Part shown: positions 15,241 through 22,868 of the stretch, in pieces | Numbering within the stretch: position 1 is the first letter of the stretch | Layout of the letters: every line of letters begins with the position of its first letter | Origin: an uncultured Mediterraneibacter sp. | Lineage (GTDB): Bacteria > Bacillota > Clostridia > Lachnospirales > Lachnospiraceae | DNA: 48,227 nucleotides | Assembly: GCA_944377745.1 (NCBI GenBank) | Contig: CALWFV010000025.1 | Location: forward strand, 1 to 48,227 | Direction: 5' to 3' | Program-made: the position numbers and the translations under genes | Notes under the pieces: generated by a model | Databases searched by the model: none | Seen by the model: the letters and a program-made list of their open reading frames with translations, nothing else | What the model was told of the DNA's origin: nothing

Positions 15241-16479
15241 ATGGACACAGGAAACACTGGATTTATAATGATCTGCGCGGCGCTCGTATTTATTATGACG
15301 CCGGGACTTGCTTTTTTCTATGGCGGTCTTGTCAGGAGGAAAAATGTTGTTAACACGATGATGGCCTGCGTGGCGATCATGGGACTTTCCGTATTTATGT
15401 GGACGCTCTTCGGTTATTCACTTGCTTTCGGAACGGACCACGGCGGAGTCATCGGAGGCTTTGACTGGCTTGCATTAAACGGCGTAGGCTGGGATGCCGG
15501 TCCTTATTCCGACAGTATCCCGCATCTTGTATATGCCGGATTCCAGATGATGTTTGCTATGATCACACCGGCGCTGATCACCGGCGCGGTCGTAGGAAGA
15601 ATGAAATTCAAGGCACTGTTTGCTTTTATTGCACTCTGGTCGATCATCGTTTATTATCCGATGGCACATATGGTATGGGGTCAGGGCGGATTCCTGGCTG
15701 CGATCGGTTCTGTTGACTTCGCCGGAGGAAACGTAGTACATATCAGTTCCGGTGTAAGCGCACTTGTACTTGCTATCTATCTTGGTCAGAGACGTGGATA
15801 CAACAAAGCAACTTACCGCATACACAACATTCCGTTCGTTGTGATCGGTGCTTCTCTTCTCTGGTTCGGATGGTATGGCTTCAATGCCGGAAGCGCACTT
15901 GCAGCCGATGGACTTGCAGCTCACGCATTCATGACAACATCCATTTCAGCGGCAACGGCTCTGCTTTCCTGGATGCTCATCGATACAGTCAAAGACGGAA
16001 AACCGACGCTGGTAGGCGCCTGCACAGGTCTTGTAGTCGGACTTGTGGCGATCACACCGGGAGCAGGTTTTGTCCCGATCTGGGCATCCTTCATCATCGG
16101 CGCGCTTGTAAGCCCGATCTGTTATACAATGATGAATATCATCAAACAGAAACTGAAGATCGATGACTCTCTCGACGCATTCGGCTGCCACGGTATCGGC
16201 GGTATCTGGGGAGGAATCGCAACAGGACTCTTCGGTCAGAGTTCCATCAACTCCGTTGCTCAGTGGGATGGTCTCGTATTCGGTGAGACAAGACTGTTTG
16301 TTGCTCAGATCATCAGTATCCTTGTAACGATCGCTGTCGCAGTAGTCGGCTCCCTGATCTGTATCGGAATCATCCGGATCTTCACGAAGCTCCGTGTCGA
16401 TGAGAAGGATGAGATCGTTGGACTGGATGCTTCACAGCACGGCGAGAATTCTTACCCGTCCTTCAACGGTTTTGACTAA
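15241..16479 (+). CDS. Ammonium transporter Amt
   Basis: Ammonium channel of 412 residues and about 11 helices. The twin pore histidines are H167 (GGNVVHISSG) and H317 (FGCHGIGGIWGG), and the N-terminal FFYGGLVRRKN motif is present. ATG at 15241 is chosen because GGGAGG at 15228-15233 lies 7 bases before it. An in-frame ATG at 15226 overlaps that ribosome site. It is followed by a PII gene, the standard amt-glnK pair, in which PII blocks the pore under nitrogen excess. Confidence 0.95.
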   Translation: MDTGNTGFIMICAALVFIMTPGLAFFYGGLVRRKNVVNTMMACVAIMGLSVFMWTLFGYSLAFGTDHGGVIGGFDWLALNGVGWDAGPYSDSIPHLVYAGFQMMFAMITPALITGAVVGRMKFKALFAFIALWSIIVYYPMAHMVWGQGGFLAAIGSVDFAGGNVVHISSGVSALVLAIYLGQRRGYNKATYRIHNIPFVVIGASLLWFGWYGFNAGSALAADGLAAHAFMTTSISAATALLSWMLIDTVKDGKPTLVGACTGLVVGLVAITPGAGFVPIWASFIIGALVSPICYTMMNIIKQKLKIDDSLDAFGCHGIGGIWGGIATGLFGQSSINSVAQWDGLVFGETRLFVAQIISILVTIAVAVVGSLICIGIIRIFTKLRVDEKDEIVGLDASQHGENSYPSFNGFD

Positions 16480-16525
16480 ATAGAAATATTCTGGTATAAA
16501 GGTGAAAGGATAGGAGGAACAGACT

Positions 16526-16882
16526 ATGTTGATTAAAATAGAAGCAATCGTCAGGGAAGAAAAATATGAGGAGATTAAAGAGGCCCTCAACAAGATCCAG
16601 GTAAACGGCATCACCGTGGCTCAGATCATGGGATGCGGCGTACAGCGCGGATACAAGGAGATCGTCCGTGGATCCGAGGTTGACCTTTTCCTTCAGCCTA
16701 AGATCAAATTCGAGATTGTTGTCTCTTCCGAGGAATGGGAGAAAAAAGTCATTGACACGATCCAGAAAACCGCATATACCGGCGAGGTCGGAGACGGTAA
16801 GATCTTCAGCTATGAGATTCGCAGCGCAATGAGGATCCGTACGAAAGAGACCGGATACGACGCTCTCCAGTCTGAATTCTGA
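16526..16882 (+). CDS. PII signal protein (GlnK/GlnB family)
   Basis: Trimeric nitrogen/energy sensor of 118 residues, expected to bind 2-oxoglutarate and ATP/ADP and to control the Amt channel encoded just upstream. The T-loop is GCGVQRGYKEIVRGSEVDLF (37-56). The residue matching the uridylylated Tyr51 of enterobacterial PII is Val47, so that modification cannot occur. The B-loop TGEVGDGKIF and C-terminal RIRTKETG are present. AGGAGG lies eight bases before the ATG. Confidence 0.93.
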   Translation: MLIKIEAIVREEKYEEIKEALNKIQVNGITVAQIMGCGVQRGYKEIVRGSEVDLFLQPKIKFEIVVSSEEWEKKVIDTIQKTAYTGEVGDGKIFSYEIRSAMRIRTKETGYDALQSEF

Positions 16883-16901
16883 TTCTGACATACAAGTTTA
16901 T

Positions 16902-16949
16902 AAAAGAGGCGCAGGATGTGAAACTGATCCACATCCTGCGCCTCTTTTC
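16902..16949 (+). terminator. glnK terminator
   Basis: Strong hairpin with fully complementary arms at 16902-16920 and 16930-16948, a nine-base loop and a CTTTTCTTC tail. It is probably active in both directions. It lies just before structured element E3. Confidence 0.88.
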
Positions 16950-16965
16950 TTCATTTATGATGCCA

Positions 16966-17202
16966 GGGTCAAAAGGTCTAAGCCCACATGAGCTTGCTCA
17001 TAAGTGGGTGAAAGACCTTGGGACCCGCCCCGATATGAGCATAAAAGTGGGATGTATATCCCACGATATGCGAATATTGGGGCGGATTGTGGGGCGCTGA
17101 ACGTCCGGTGGACGTTCGCTTAGCGCCGACCGAAGCGGAAGCGAAGACCGCGGAGCACGGAGCAATCCGCGGGCATCATAGTTGGGGGCTTTTGCCCCCA
17201 AC
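16966..17202 (+). repeat. Structured intergenic element E3, the largest copy
   Basis: A chain of hairpins fills the gap between glnK and the next permease. First is a long hairpin (16966-16979 with 17013-17026) capped by the perfect stem 16983-16993 / 16996-17008. Second is the stem 17025-17036 with 17074-17085, holding ATGAG opposite CGAAT (tandem G-A pairs) and ending in GTGGGAT/ATCCCAC (17047-17064). Third is 17093-17098 with 17122-17127 around GAACGTCC/GGACGTTC. Fourth is CCGCGGA/TCCGCGG (17148-17172). Last is GTTGGGGGC-TTTT-GCCCCCAAC (17181-17202). An alternative pairing joins GCGGATTG (17082-17089) with CAATCCGC (17163-17170). No protein frame is supported. Confidence 0.8.
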
Positions 17203-17216
17203 ATCATATTATTTAT

Positions 17217-18485
17217 TCACCCTCTTTTCCTGCACCATCCCGTAACTGTGAGAGGGATAAAAAGAATGACTTCGATCAGAGCCGCCGCCATCATAAGATA
17301 TGGCGTCCAGATTACCTGGTCTCCGATGAAAGCAAACTTTGCATCTATCACAGAATAGGTAAAGCTGTTCAACATCCCCGTCCCCCCGGAGGGAAGGATA
17401 CTGCAGATCCAGTATCTCGCATTTCCGTCAAAGATCCTATAGCACACCATCGGAAGCAGGAAAAAGACAAAGGCCGCAATCGCCGAGGCAAACACGCTTT
17501 TCATCCGCCCGGACAGAAACAGAGTAAAGCAGACTGTCGCAAGCAGTGTGATATATCCGGCTGCCGAGATGAGCAGTTCCAGCCCTCCTACGGTGACAGG
17601 AAGGAATACCGCCGCTGAAACCGTGATCTGCACTGACGACTTCAGACTCTCCCATCCATTCAGGCTGTTCATGACCAGAAGGAACAGGGCGATCCCTGCC
17701 ATATACATAACCGTCACCACAGTCACACCCGCCAGGATTCGGACTGACGCGAGCCGGCGTTTCCCGAGTTTTGTACACTTGATGATCTGGTCTGCCTGGG
17801 TCTGCCGGTCGCTGGCAAACAGCGGTACCATCAGGATCATGCCGATCAGAACAAGAAAGAGAACGCAGAGTCCAGTATACTCTATGGCATTCGTACTGAT
17901 GTATGGATAATAGGAGAACGGCATCTTTACTTTATCGTAAAGCATTTCCGCCTGCGCAACCGCGCTGTCCACCTTCGCCCCGTGTCCGTTTTCCAGATAG
18001 ATCAGATCTCTCACATGCTGTCTGCACTGCTCATAAAAGTCCTGCGCGTCTGCTTCGGTCAGCTCCTCCATCCCCGGTGCGATCCCGGTATTGGGATCCG
18101 CATTTACTTCCTGCATCCTGGTCAGCAGACGGTTGATCGCAAATACATATCTGTAGGAATCCACCGTTGTCACTCTCTCATCATAGATACCGTTGGGAAG
18201 CCCTCCCTCATAGCGGGAGGCAAACTCGTCATACTGTCTCACCGCGTCGGCAAGCTTTTCTTCCGTGATCTCTCCCTGATACTGCCCCTGTCGTTCCTGT
18301 ATCATCCGGATCGCCTCCCGCCCTGTCAGCGTCACCTCCTTCCCACTCTCATTCTCGTAGACATATGCCACAAATGTACATGGAAAATAAGCCAGTACTG
18401 CTGAGAGCAGGATTGCCGCCGCCAACAGGATCTGTACGGATCTGGTCTTCAGTATCCTCTTTAATTCAGCCTGATACAATCTCAT
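17217..18485 (-). CDS. ABC-2 type permease, cassette 1
   Basis: Permease of 422 residues with an N-terminal helix (15-37), a roughly 170-residue outside domain rich in acidic and Tyr residues, then five or six C-terminal helices from about 205. This is the common layout of ABC-2 permeases paired with NatA/EcfA-like ATPases in Clostridia. It starts directly after the ATPase stop. Same length class, topology and gene order as the permease at 37071-38270. Substrate unknown. Export or membrane repair is inferred from the ECF sigma gene in the same operon. Confidence 0.82.
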   Translation of the reverse strand: MRLYQAELKRILKTRSVQILLAAAILLSAVLAYFPCTFVAYVYENESGKEVTLTGREAIRMIQERQGQYQGEITEEKLADAVRQYDEFASRYEGGLPNGIYDERVTTVDSYRYVFAINRLLTRMQEVNADPNTGIAPGMEELTEADAQDFYEQCRQHVRDLIYLENGHGAKVDSAVAQAEMLYDKVKMPFSYYPYISTNAIEYTGLCVLFLVLIGMILMVPLFASDRQTQADQIIKCTKLGKRRLASVRILAGVTVVTVMYMAGIALFLLVMNSLNGWESLKSSVQITVSAAVFLPVTVGGLELLISAAGYITLLATVCFTLFLSGRMKSVFASAIAAFVFFLLPMVCYRIFDGNARYWICSILPSGGTGMLNSFTYSVIDAKFAFIGDQVIWTPYLMMAAALIEVILFIPLTVTGWCRKRG

Positions 18486-19364
18486 CTATCTCACCTCTCC
18501 TTCCTTCGGGAACAGCCACAGATAGAGATCCTCAAGCCGCGGCTCACATTCCCTGGAATTCTCTGTCAGCGGGCGCTCAGACAGATAGCGCACAGAAACG
18601 GTCTGGTCCCCTTCATTTCGGATGCTGACGATCCGCGTCTCTCTCTCATAACTGCACAAGTCATGCTCCGGGATCACCGCTGACCATACCTTGTGCTCCA
18701 TCTCCCTGACCAGTTCCTCTGTCGTGCCCGACGCAATAATCTTCCCGTCCTTCATAACCGCGTTGCGGGATGCGATATACTCCACGTCCGATACGATATG
18801 GGTGGAGATCAGGACGATCCGGTCCGAGGCGAACTCGGAGAGAAGATTCCGGAACTTCACCCTCTCTCCCGGATCCAGCCCGCTGGTAGGTTCATCCAGG
18901 ATGAGTACCTCCGGATCATTCAGGAGTGCCTGTACGATCCCTACACGCCGCTTTGTTCCACCGGAAAGTTTCGTGATCTTCTTGCGACGCACATCCGAGA
19001 GGCCGAATACAGGGAGAAGCTTCTCGATCTTTCCCGCTGCCTCTTTCCGGGACATCCCTTTCAGGGACGCGATATAATCCAGATAATCCCATACGGTAAA
19101 CTCCGGGTAGAACCCGAATTCCTGTGGCAGATATCCGAAAAGATCTCTGTACTTTTCTCCCAGAGCTCCTATCTCGATCCCGTCGTACGTCACGGTTCCC
19201 TCCGTAGGTCTGCTCAGCCCTGCGATCATCCGCATCAGAGTGGTTTTCCCCGCTCCGTTGGCTCCCAGCAGTCCCCATACCCCCGGTGTGATCGTCAGAT
19301 TCACATGATCCACCGCGGTCTTGTCTTTAAACTGTTTGGTCAGTCCTTTTATGCCAAGTTCCAT
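18486..19364 (-). CDS. ABC transporter ATPase, cassette 1
   Basis: ATPase of 292 residues with Walker A GANGAGKTTL, Q-loop GYLPQEFGFYP, signature LSGGTKRR, Walker B VLILDEPTSGLD and H-loop STHIVSDVE. The roughly 80-residue C-terminal domain is variable. ATG at 19364 is chosen because GGAGGAGG lies just upstream; the longer frame overlaps the preceding gene. It closely resembles the ATPase at 38257-39147, sharing GAGKTTLMRMI and STHIVSDVE exactly. Confidence 0.88.
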   Translation of the reverse strand: MELGIKGLTKQFKDKTAVDHVNLTITPGVWGLLGANGAGKTTLMRMIAGLSRPTEGTVTYDGIEIGALGEKYRDLFGYLPQEFGFYPEFTVWDYLDYIASLKGMSRKEAAGKIEKLLPVFGLSDVRRKKITKLSGGTKRRVGIVQALLNDPEVLILDEPTSGLDPGERVKFRNLLSEFASDRIVLISTHIVSDVEYIASRNAVMKDGKIIASGTTEELVREMEHKVWSAVIPEHDLCSYERETRIVSIRNEGDQTVSVRYLSERPLTENSRECEPRLEDLYLWLFPKEGEVR

Positions 19365-20158
19365 CTGTTTTCCTCCTCCTTTTTCCATGTCCATATCTGG
19401 TATCCCCATACAAGGATCATCACTGCGCACAGGCTCCATACGACAGGGCTTCCCGGCTCATATCCGGCCTCCTGAGAAATCCTGCTCCACCCCAAAGAAA
19501 CCGCCAGCAACACGGCCCCTGCTGCGCTGCTGTCACGGAGCAGAAAGGCCGTCCTTCCCCTCCGGAGGAAATGAAGGATACAGCTTCCCAAAAGCAGGAA
19601 AGGAAATATCAGATAGGCTCCCACTTCCTCTGTCTCGGCCGCAGTCTGCAGAAGAGCTGCCCCCGCCACGCCTGCGACCATGAGGACTGCTCCTCCCCCG
19701 ATCAGGAGCAGTTGTGCTGCACGCAGATGCATCATAGAAAACCTTGCTGCTGCCTCCACCTCAGCCATTTTCCACCGATACGACCGAAACAGAAATGGCA
19801 CGCTGCTCCATGCAGAAAGGATTCCCGCCGCACACAGGAAATTCTGGAATCTGTTGTAGAGAAACAGATCCACAGTCCCCTCCTCAGTCCGGAAAAGCGC
19901 ATGGTACACCGCCATGATCCCCAGAAAAAGCAATGCCTGCCAGAGCCAGACCATCCAGCCGGTATACCGGACCTGGCGAAGGAGCAGTCCCCAAAAACTC
20001 AGAGACCGTTTTCTTCCCAACGCATTTCTGTATGCCTGAACGGAGAGCAGTGCCGTCCGATCCACTTTTTCCTTCTCAGCCACAGTTATCATTTTCTCTT
20101 TTCTCAATCCCTCTTTCAGCCAGACCTCCGCCTGTTTCCTTTTCATGAATCCGTTCAT
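19349..20158 (-). CDS. Six-helix membrane protein of sigma/ABC cassette 1 (possible anti-sigma)
   Basis: Protein of 269 residues: a charged N-terminal cytoplasmic part of about 70 residues, then about six helices (78-93, 108-125, 152-170, 180-200, 212-228, 238-255). No known family motif was recognised. Its start overlaps the sigma gene stop as ATGA and its end overlaps the ATPase start by 16 bases. A protein with the same layout occupies the same place at 39138-39893. Membrane position immediately after an ECF sigma gene suggests sequestration of that sigma factor. This is inference. Confidence 0.6.
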   Translation of the reverse strand: MNGFMKRKQAEVWLKEGLRKEKMITVAEKEKVDRTALLSVQAYRNALGRKRSLSFWGLLLRQVRYTGWMVWLWQALLFLGIMAVYHALFRTEEGTVDLFLYNRFQNFLCAAGILSAWSSVPFLFRSYRWKMAEVEAAARFSMMHLRAAQLLLIGGGAVLMVAGVAGAALLQTAAETEEVGAYLIFPFLLLGSCILHFLRRGRTAFLLRDSSAAGAVLLAVSLGWSRISQEAGYEPGSPVVWSLCAVMILVWGYQIWTWKKEEENRWNLA

Positions 20159-20730
20159 TCTGCCCTGCCTCCCTTGCGGATTTCTTTTTCGCCTGATCTG
20201 TTTCCTTCTTTCGCTGTATCTCCCTCCTGTTCCATCTCTGTCCTCAGCAGCTTCAGCGCCCGCCGAAGCCTGGACTGGACGGTCCGAAGGGGGAGCCCCA
20301 TGGTCTCTGCGATCTCTCTCAGCTTTAATTCCTGGGAGAACCGGAGGAATACGATTTCTCCCAGCTCCGGCGGAATTTTCCGTATGATCCGCAGGAAATC
20401 CTCCTGCTCCTCAGTCTTTCTCATGCCGCTTTCTTCCTGTGCCACATCCTCCGGGATCGGATCCCACCGCTTTTTTCTCATCATATCAATACAGGTATTT
20501 CCCGCAACTTTATAAAGGAAAGCACGGAACCGCCCTCTGTGCCGGTAATCATCAAAGTACCTGAACACCTTCAGAAAGGTCTCCTGTACGGCGTCCTCCG
20601 CCAGATACCGGTCCGGAAGCCGGAACATGCAGTATCTCAGGATATCTTCATAGTACAGTCCCACCAGTTCGCTAACTCCGCTTTCATCACCGTTTTTCAG
20701 TTTCTCAAATATTTCATCTTCGCGCGTCAA
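20155..20730 (-). CDS. ECF-type RNA polymerase sigma factor, cassette 1
   Basis: Sigma factor of 191 residues. Region 2 has YYEDILRYCMFRLPDRYLAEDAVQETFLKVF (about 26-57) and the AFLYKVAGNTCIDMMRKKR core-binding/-10 part. Region 4 has LKLREIAETMGLPLRTVQSRLRRALKLL (about 133-160). The start codon is TTG at 20728-20730, supported by GGAG at 20741-20744, ten bases upstream. It is the first gene of the cassette. A CGTT-N-TAT box upstream is shared with the second cassette. Confidence 0.88.
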   Translation of the reverse strand: MTREDEIFEKLKNGDESGVSELVGLYYEDILRYCMFRLPDRYLAEDAVQETFLKVFRYFDDYRHRGRFRAFLYKVAGNTCIDMMRKKRWDPIPEDVAQEESGMRKTEEQEDFLRIIRKIPPELGEIVFLRFSQELKLREIAETMGLPLRTVQSRLRRALKLLRTEMEQEGDTAKEGNRSGEKEIRKGGRAE

Positions 20731-20824
20731 ATTATTTTTCCTCCGTAAAGAGCACTCTCTATATAATAGAACGATCCGGATTGCTGAAAATGATCACAAT
20801 ATCAGTAATTTTTCTGATGATCCT

Positions 20825-20870
20825 GCTCGTGCAAACACGGCAGTTACTTGCCGGGATTATCACACAAAAA
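20825..20870 (-). repeat. GCACGAGC terminator-associated repeat, copy A
   Basis: On the minus strand it reads TTTTTGTGTGATA, then a CGGCA...TGCCG hairpin, then GTG-TTT-GCAC and GAGC. The same string with purine/pyrimidine transitions is found at 36951-36996. Both begin at the T run after a hairpin. Confidence 0.65.
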
Positions 20871-20902
20871 GGTACTGCCGGAACGTTCTCGCTTCCTGAC
20901 AG
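20866..20902 (-). terminator. Possible cbiG terminator
   Basis: Minus-strand hairpin CTGTC-A-GGAA paired with TTCCGGCAG (20893-20902 with 20875-20883), followed four bases later by TTTTT (20870-20866). A second small stem GCGGA/TCCGC at 20953-20971 lies closer to cbiG. Either may end the Lrp-cbiG transcript. Confidence 0.45.
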
Positions 20903-20988
20903 CACCCATTTTTCTCTCATCCTTCATTATATATTCTTGTATTCTTCATAAAGCGGACGAACAGCATCCGCCCCCTAAACATACCTTA

Positions 20989-22080
20989 CTATAGATTCAG
21001 CCTCAGCGGCCGCCTCACCAGCGCCGCTGTCATGGAATCCCTGATGCATTTTCCCTGGATCAGTTTTCCTTCCGGACAGCATGTAAGGGCAGCCCTCTCA
21101 CACACGTTATCAACTCCTGTCGTCTTCTCCACAAAGTCCGAAGACGAGGTAACGCACGGGATCTCTTTGAGGACCTCCGCCGGATAGGTGACAAAGGGGA
21201 TCCCCAGTTCCCGGGCAAGACTGTAGATCGCTGTTTCTTCCTTTTTCAGATCGATGCTGGCGATCCCCTCCACCTGATCCAGACTGAGACCATTTTCCTC
21301 CAGAACGCTTTCAAGTCCGCTCCGCAGAGTTTCTATCCTTATCCCCTTCCGACAGCCGATTCCGGCGATGACATTTCCCGGTTTCAGGAGAAGGACTCCG
21401 CCCTGTTCATCGCACTTTCGCCCGGCACTCTTTCCCCGGCCATCATCTCCGTCCGCAACAAGGATCCCATACCGGTATGAAAAAGCCTCCTCGGTTTCCT
21501 CGCACAGGACCAGCTCCTCCGGGATCGCACCTTCGATCCGGCAGTCCGGATACGCCACACAGAACGCAATCTTCTCTCCCTCCAGAACTGCCGCCGAGAT
21601 TTCCTTTGCCATCTGACGGTCTGTGATACGCAGCCCGTTTTTCTCCGCGAACACATCCACCGCAAATTTCTTCTGCACGTCCGTGGCAGTGGTGTGGACC
21701 GCCTCCGCTCCTGTCATCTTTGCGATCTCATCCGCTATCTTCACTGCGCCGCCCACATGTCCGGACAGAATGGGGATCACGTATCTCCCCTTTTCATCCA
21801 TCACCAGAACAGGGGAATCCGTAAACTTGTCCTTCACAAAAGGAGCGATATACCGGACCGCGATCCCTGCAGCGCCGATAAAGATAAAGGTGCTCTGTCC
21901 CCAGCTTCCGCCAATGATCTCACTGATCTTCCCGAAAGCCGGTTCGATCCCGTTCTCAGCAAACTTCTCCGGCGCATAGCCGATGCATTTTTCCCCTTTT
22001 TTCCGCATCCTCCCACACAGATTTCTGTTCAGTCCGGTTCCCGTCCGCGTGAAGCTGAATACGATGATCTCTCCTGACAT
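20989..22080 (-). CDS. Cobalt-precorrin 5A hydrolase CbiG
   Basis: Opens the delta-lactone of cobalt-precorrin-5A with loss of acetaldehyde in the anaerobic cobalamin route. It is 363 residues: an N-terminal domain with FIGAAGIAVRYIAPFVKDKF (about 68-87) and the PILSGHVGGA motif (about 103-112), then the C-terminal CobE/GbiG domain with IAGIGCRKGI and GIPFVTYPAEVL. All regions are present at full length. It follows the Lrp-type gene by 38 bases and is likely in the same transcript, away from the main cobalt operon. Confidence 0.93.
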   Translation of the reverse strand: MSGEIIVFSFTRTGTGLNRNLCGRMRKKGEKCIGYAPEKFAENGIEPAFGKISEIIGGSWGQSTFIFIGAAGIAVRYIAPFVKDKFTDSPVLVMDEKGRYVIPILSGHVGGAVKIADEIAKMTGAEAVHTTATDVQKKFAVDVFAEKNGLRITDRQMAKEISAAVLEGEKIAFCVAYPDCRIEGAIPEELVLCEETEEAFSYRYGILVADGDDGRGKSAGRKCDEQGGVLLLKPGNVIAGIGCRKGIRIETLRSGLESVLEENGLSLDQVEGIASIDLKKEETAIYSLARELGIPFVTYPAEVLKEIPCVTSSSDFVEKTTGVDNVCERAALTCCPEGKLIQGKCIRDSMTAALVRRPLRLNL

Positions 22081-22118
22081 ATCCTCTTCCTCCTGGTTTC
22101 TGTCTACTTCCTTTTCCT

Positions 22119-22577
22119 CTATAGTCTGAGTCCCTTGATATCCTTGATCCTGGAAAGTATCGTATTACAGGTACATTCCACCACTCCGGGAAGGCGGTCC
22201 ACCGTATCATAAATCAGCTTCTCCATCTCCTCGTTGGATGATGCGACCGCATGGACATGGAGCCTGCTCTTTCCCGTGACACGGTAGATCTGGGTAATCG
22301 TATCATTTTTCTCCAGGATCTCCGCCACGTCCATCAGAGTATCCGGCTTTGTCTCGATCTCAAAATAACAGGACACTGCACCGCTGATCCGCTGCGGGTT
22401 AATGATCGTCGTATATTCCTCTATGATTCCTTTCTGCTCCAGAGCCTGGACCCGCATCTTCACTGCCACCCGGGAGATACCGACCTGCTGTCCGATCTCG
22501 GAATACGACATCCTCGCATTCCGGATCAGAAGTGCCACGATCTTCTGGTCCAGTTCGTCAAGTCCGTCCAAAAACAT
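22119..22577 (-). CDS. Lrp/AsnC-family transcriptional regulator
   Basis: Regulator of 152 residues. An N-terminal helix-turn-helix (LDELDQKIVALLIRNARMSY...GISRVAVKMRVQALEQKGII, about 6-53) is followed by a RAM-type effector domain (about 68-145, ending in CTCNTILSRIKDIKGLRL). AGGAGG lies nine bases before the ATG. It is upstream of cbiG in the same direction, so it may regulate cobalamin synthesis or simply be co-transcribed. Effector unknown. Confidence 0.88.
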   Translation of the reverse strand: MFLDGLDELDQKIVALLIRNARMSYSEIGQQVGISRVAVKMRVQALEQKGIIEEYTTIINPQRISGAVSCYFEIETKPDTLMDVAEILEKNDTITQIYRVTGKSRLHVHAVASSNEEMEKLIYDTVDRLPGVVECTCNTILSRIKDIKGLRL

Positions 22578-22604
22578 TATCCAGCGCCTCCTTTTTTCTG
22601 TTTT

Positions 22605-22766
22605 CCTGTTGACGTTCAGTCCGCGCTATTCGTAAAACCGCACTTCGTGCTTACCGCGGCTTCCGCCGCTGTTTTACTCATCAACAGGCGCTCAGCTTGT
22701 CAGGGATGGGAAAGGCTGATCCTTATGCAAGCATAAATCAGCCTTTCCCATCCCTGACGGCTGAAC
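22605..22766 (-). repeat. Structured intergenic element E2 in the Lrp-cbiG leader
   Basis: On the minus strand: a perfect 22-bp inverted repeat (22737-22758 with 22699-22720) capped by TTATGC-AA-GCATAA, then a stem 22681-22688 with 22605-22612. Inside the latter, GTAAAAC (22632-22638) pairs with GTTTTAC (22671-22677) around two GC hairpins (22640-22650 and 22656-22669). The joint between the stems is ATGAG opposite CGAAT, giving the tandem G-A motif seen in E1 and E3. GTTCAG (22614-22619) can also pair with CTGAAC (22761-22766). The element would form most of the 5' leader of the Lrp gene. Confidence 0.75.
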
Positions 22767-22777
22767 TGTTATCTGAC

Positions 22778-22828
22778 ATTATACTTTGTTTTCTTCCGGT
22801 TGACAATCGTTCTCTCTGAGTTTATCAT
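22778..22828. promoter_or_regulatory. Divergent promoters with overlapping -35 boxes
   Basis: Plus strand: TTGACA (22800-22805), 17-bp spacer, TATCAT (22823-22828), driving the MATE gene. Minus strand: TTGTCA (22801-22806), 17-bp spacer, TATAAT (22778-22783), driving Lrp-cbiG. The two -35 boxes share five bases, so only one polymerase can engage at a time. Confidence 0.8.
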
Positions 22829-22868
22829 ATATTACGAATGTTAAGTTAATAATTACTAAAAGAAAGAT

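Noticed and set aside
22605-22688. Hammerhead ribozyme, suggested by TGATGAG and CGAA in E2
   Set aside because: The catalytic CUGAUGA C is replaced by U, E1 and E3 lack the full heptamer, there is no three-way junction and no cleavage-site stem. A tandem G-A internal motif explains all copies better.
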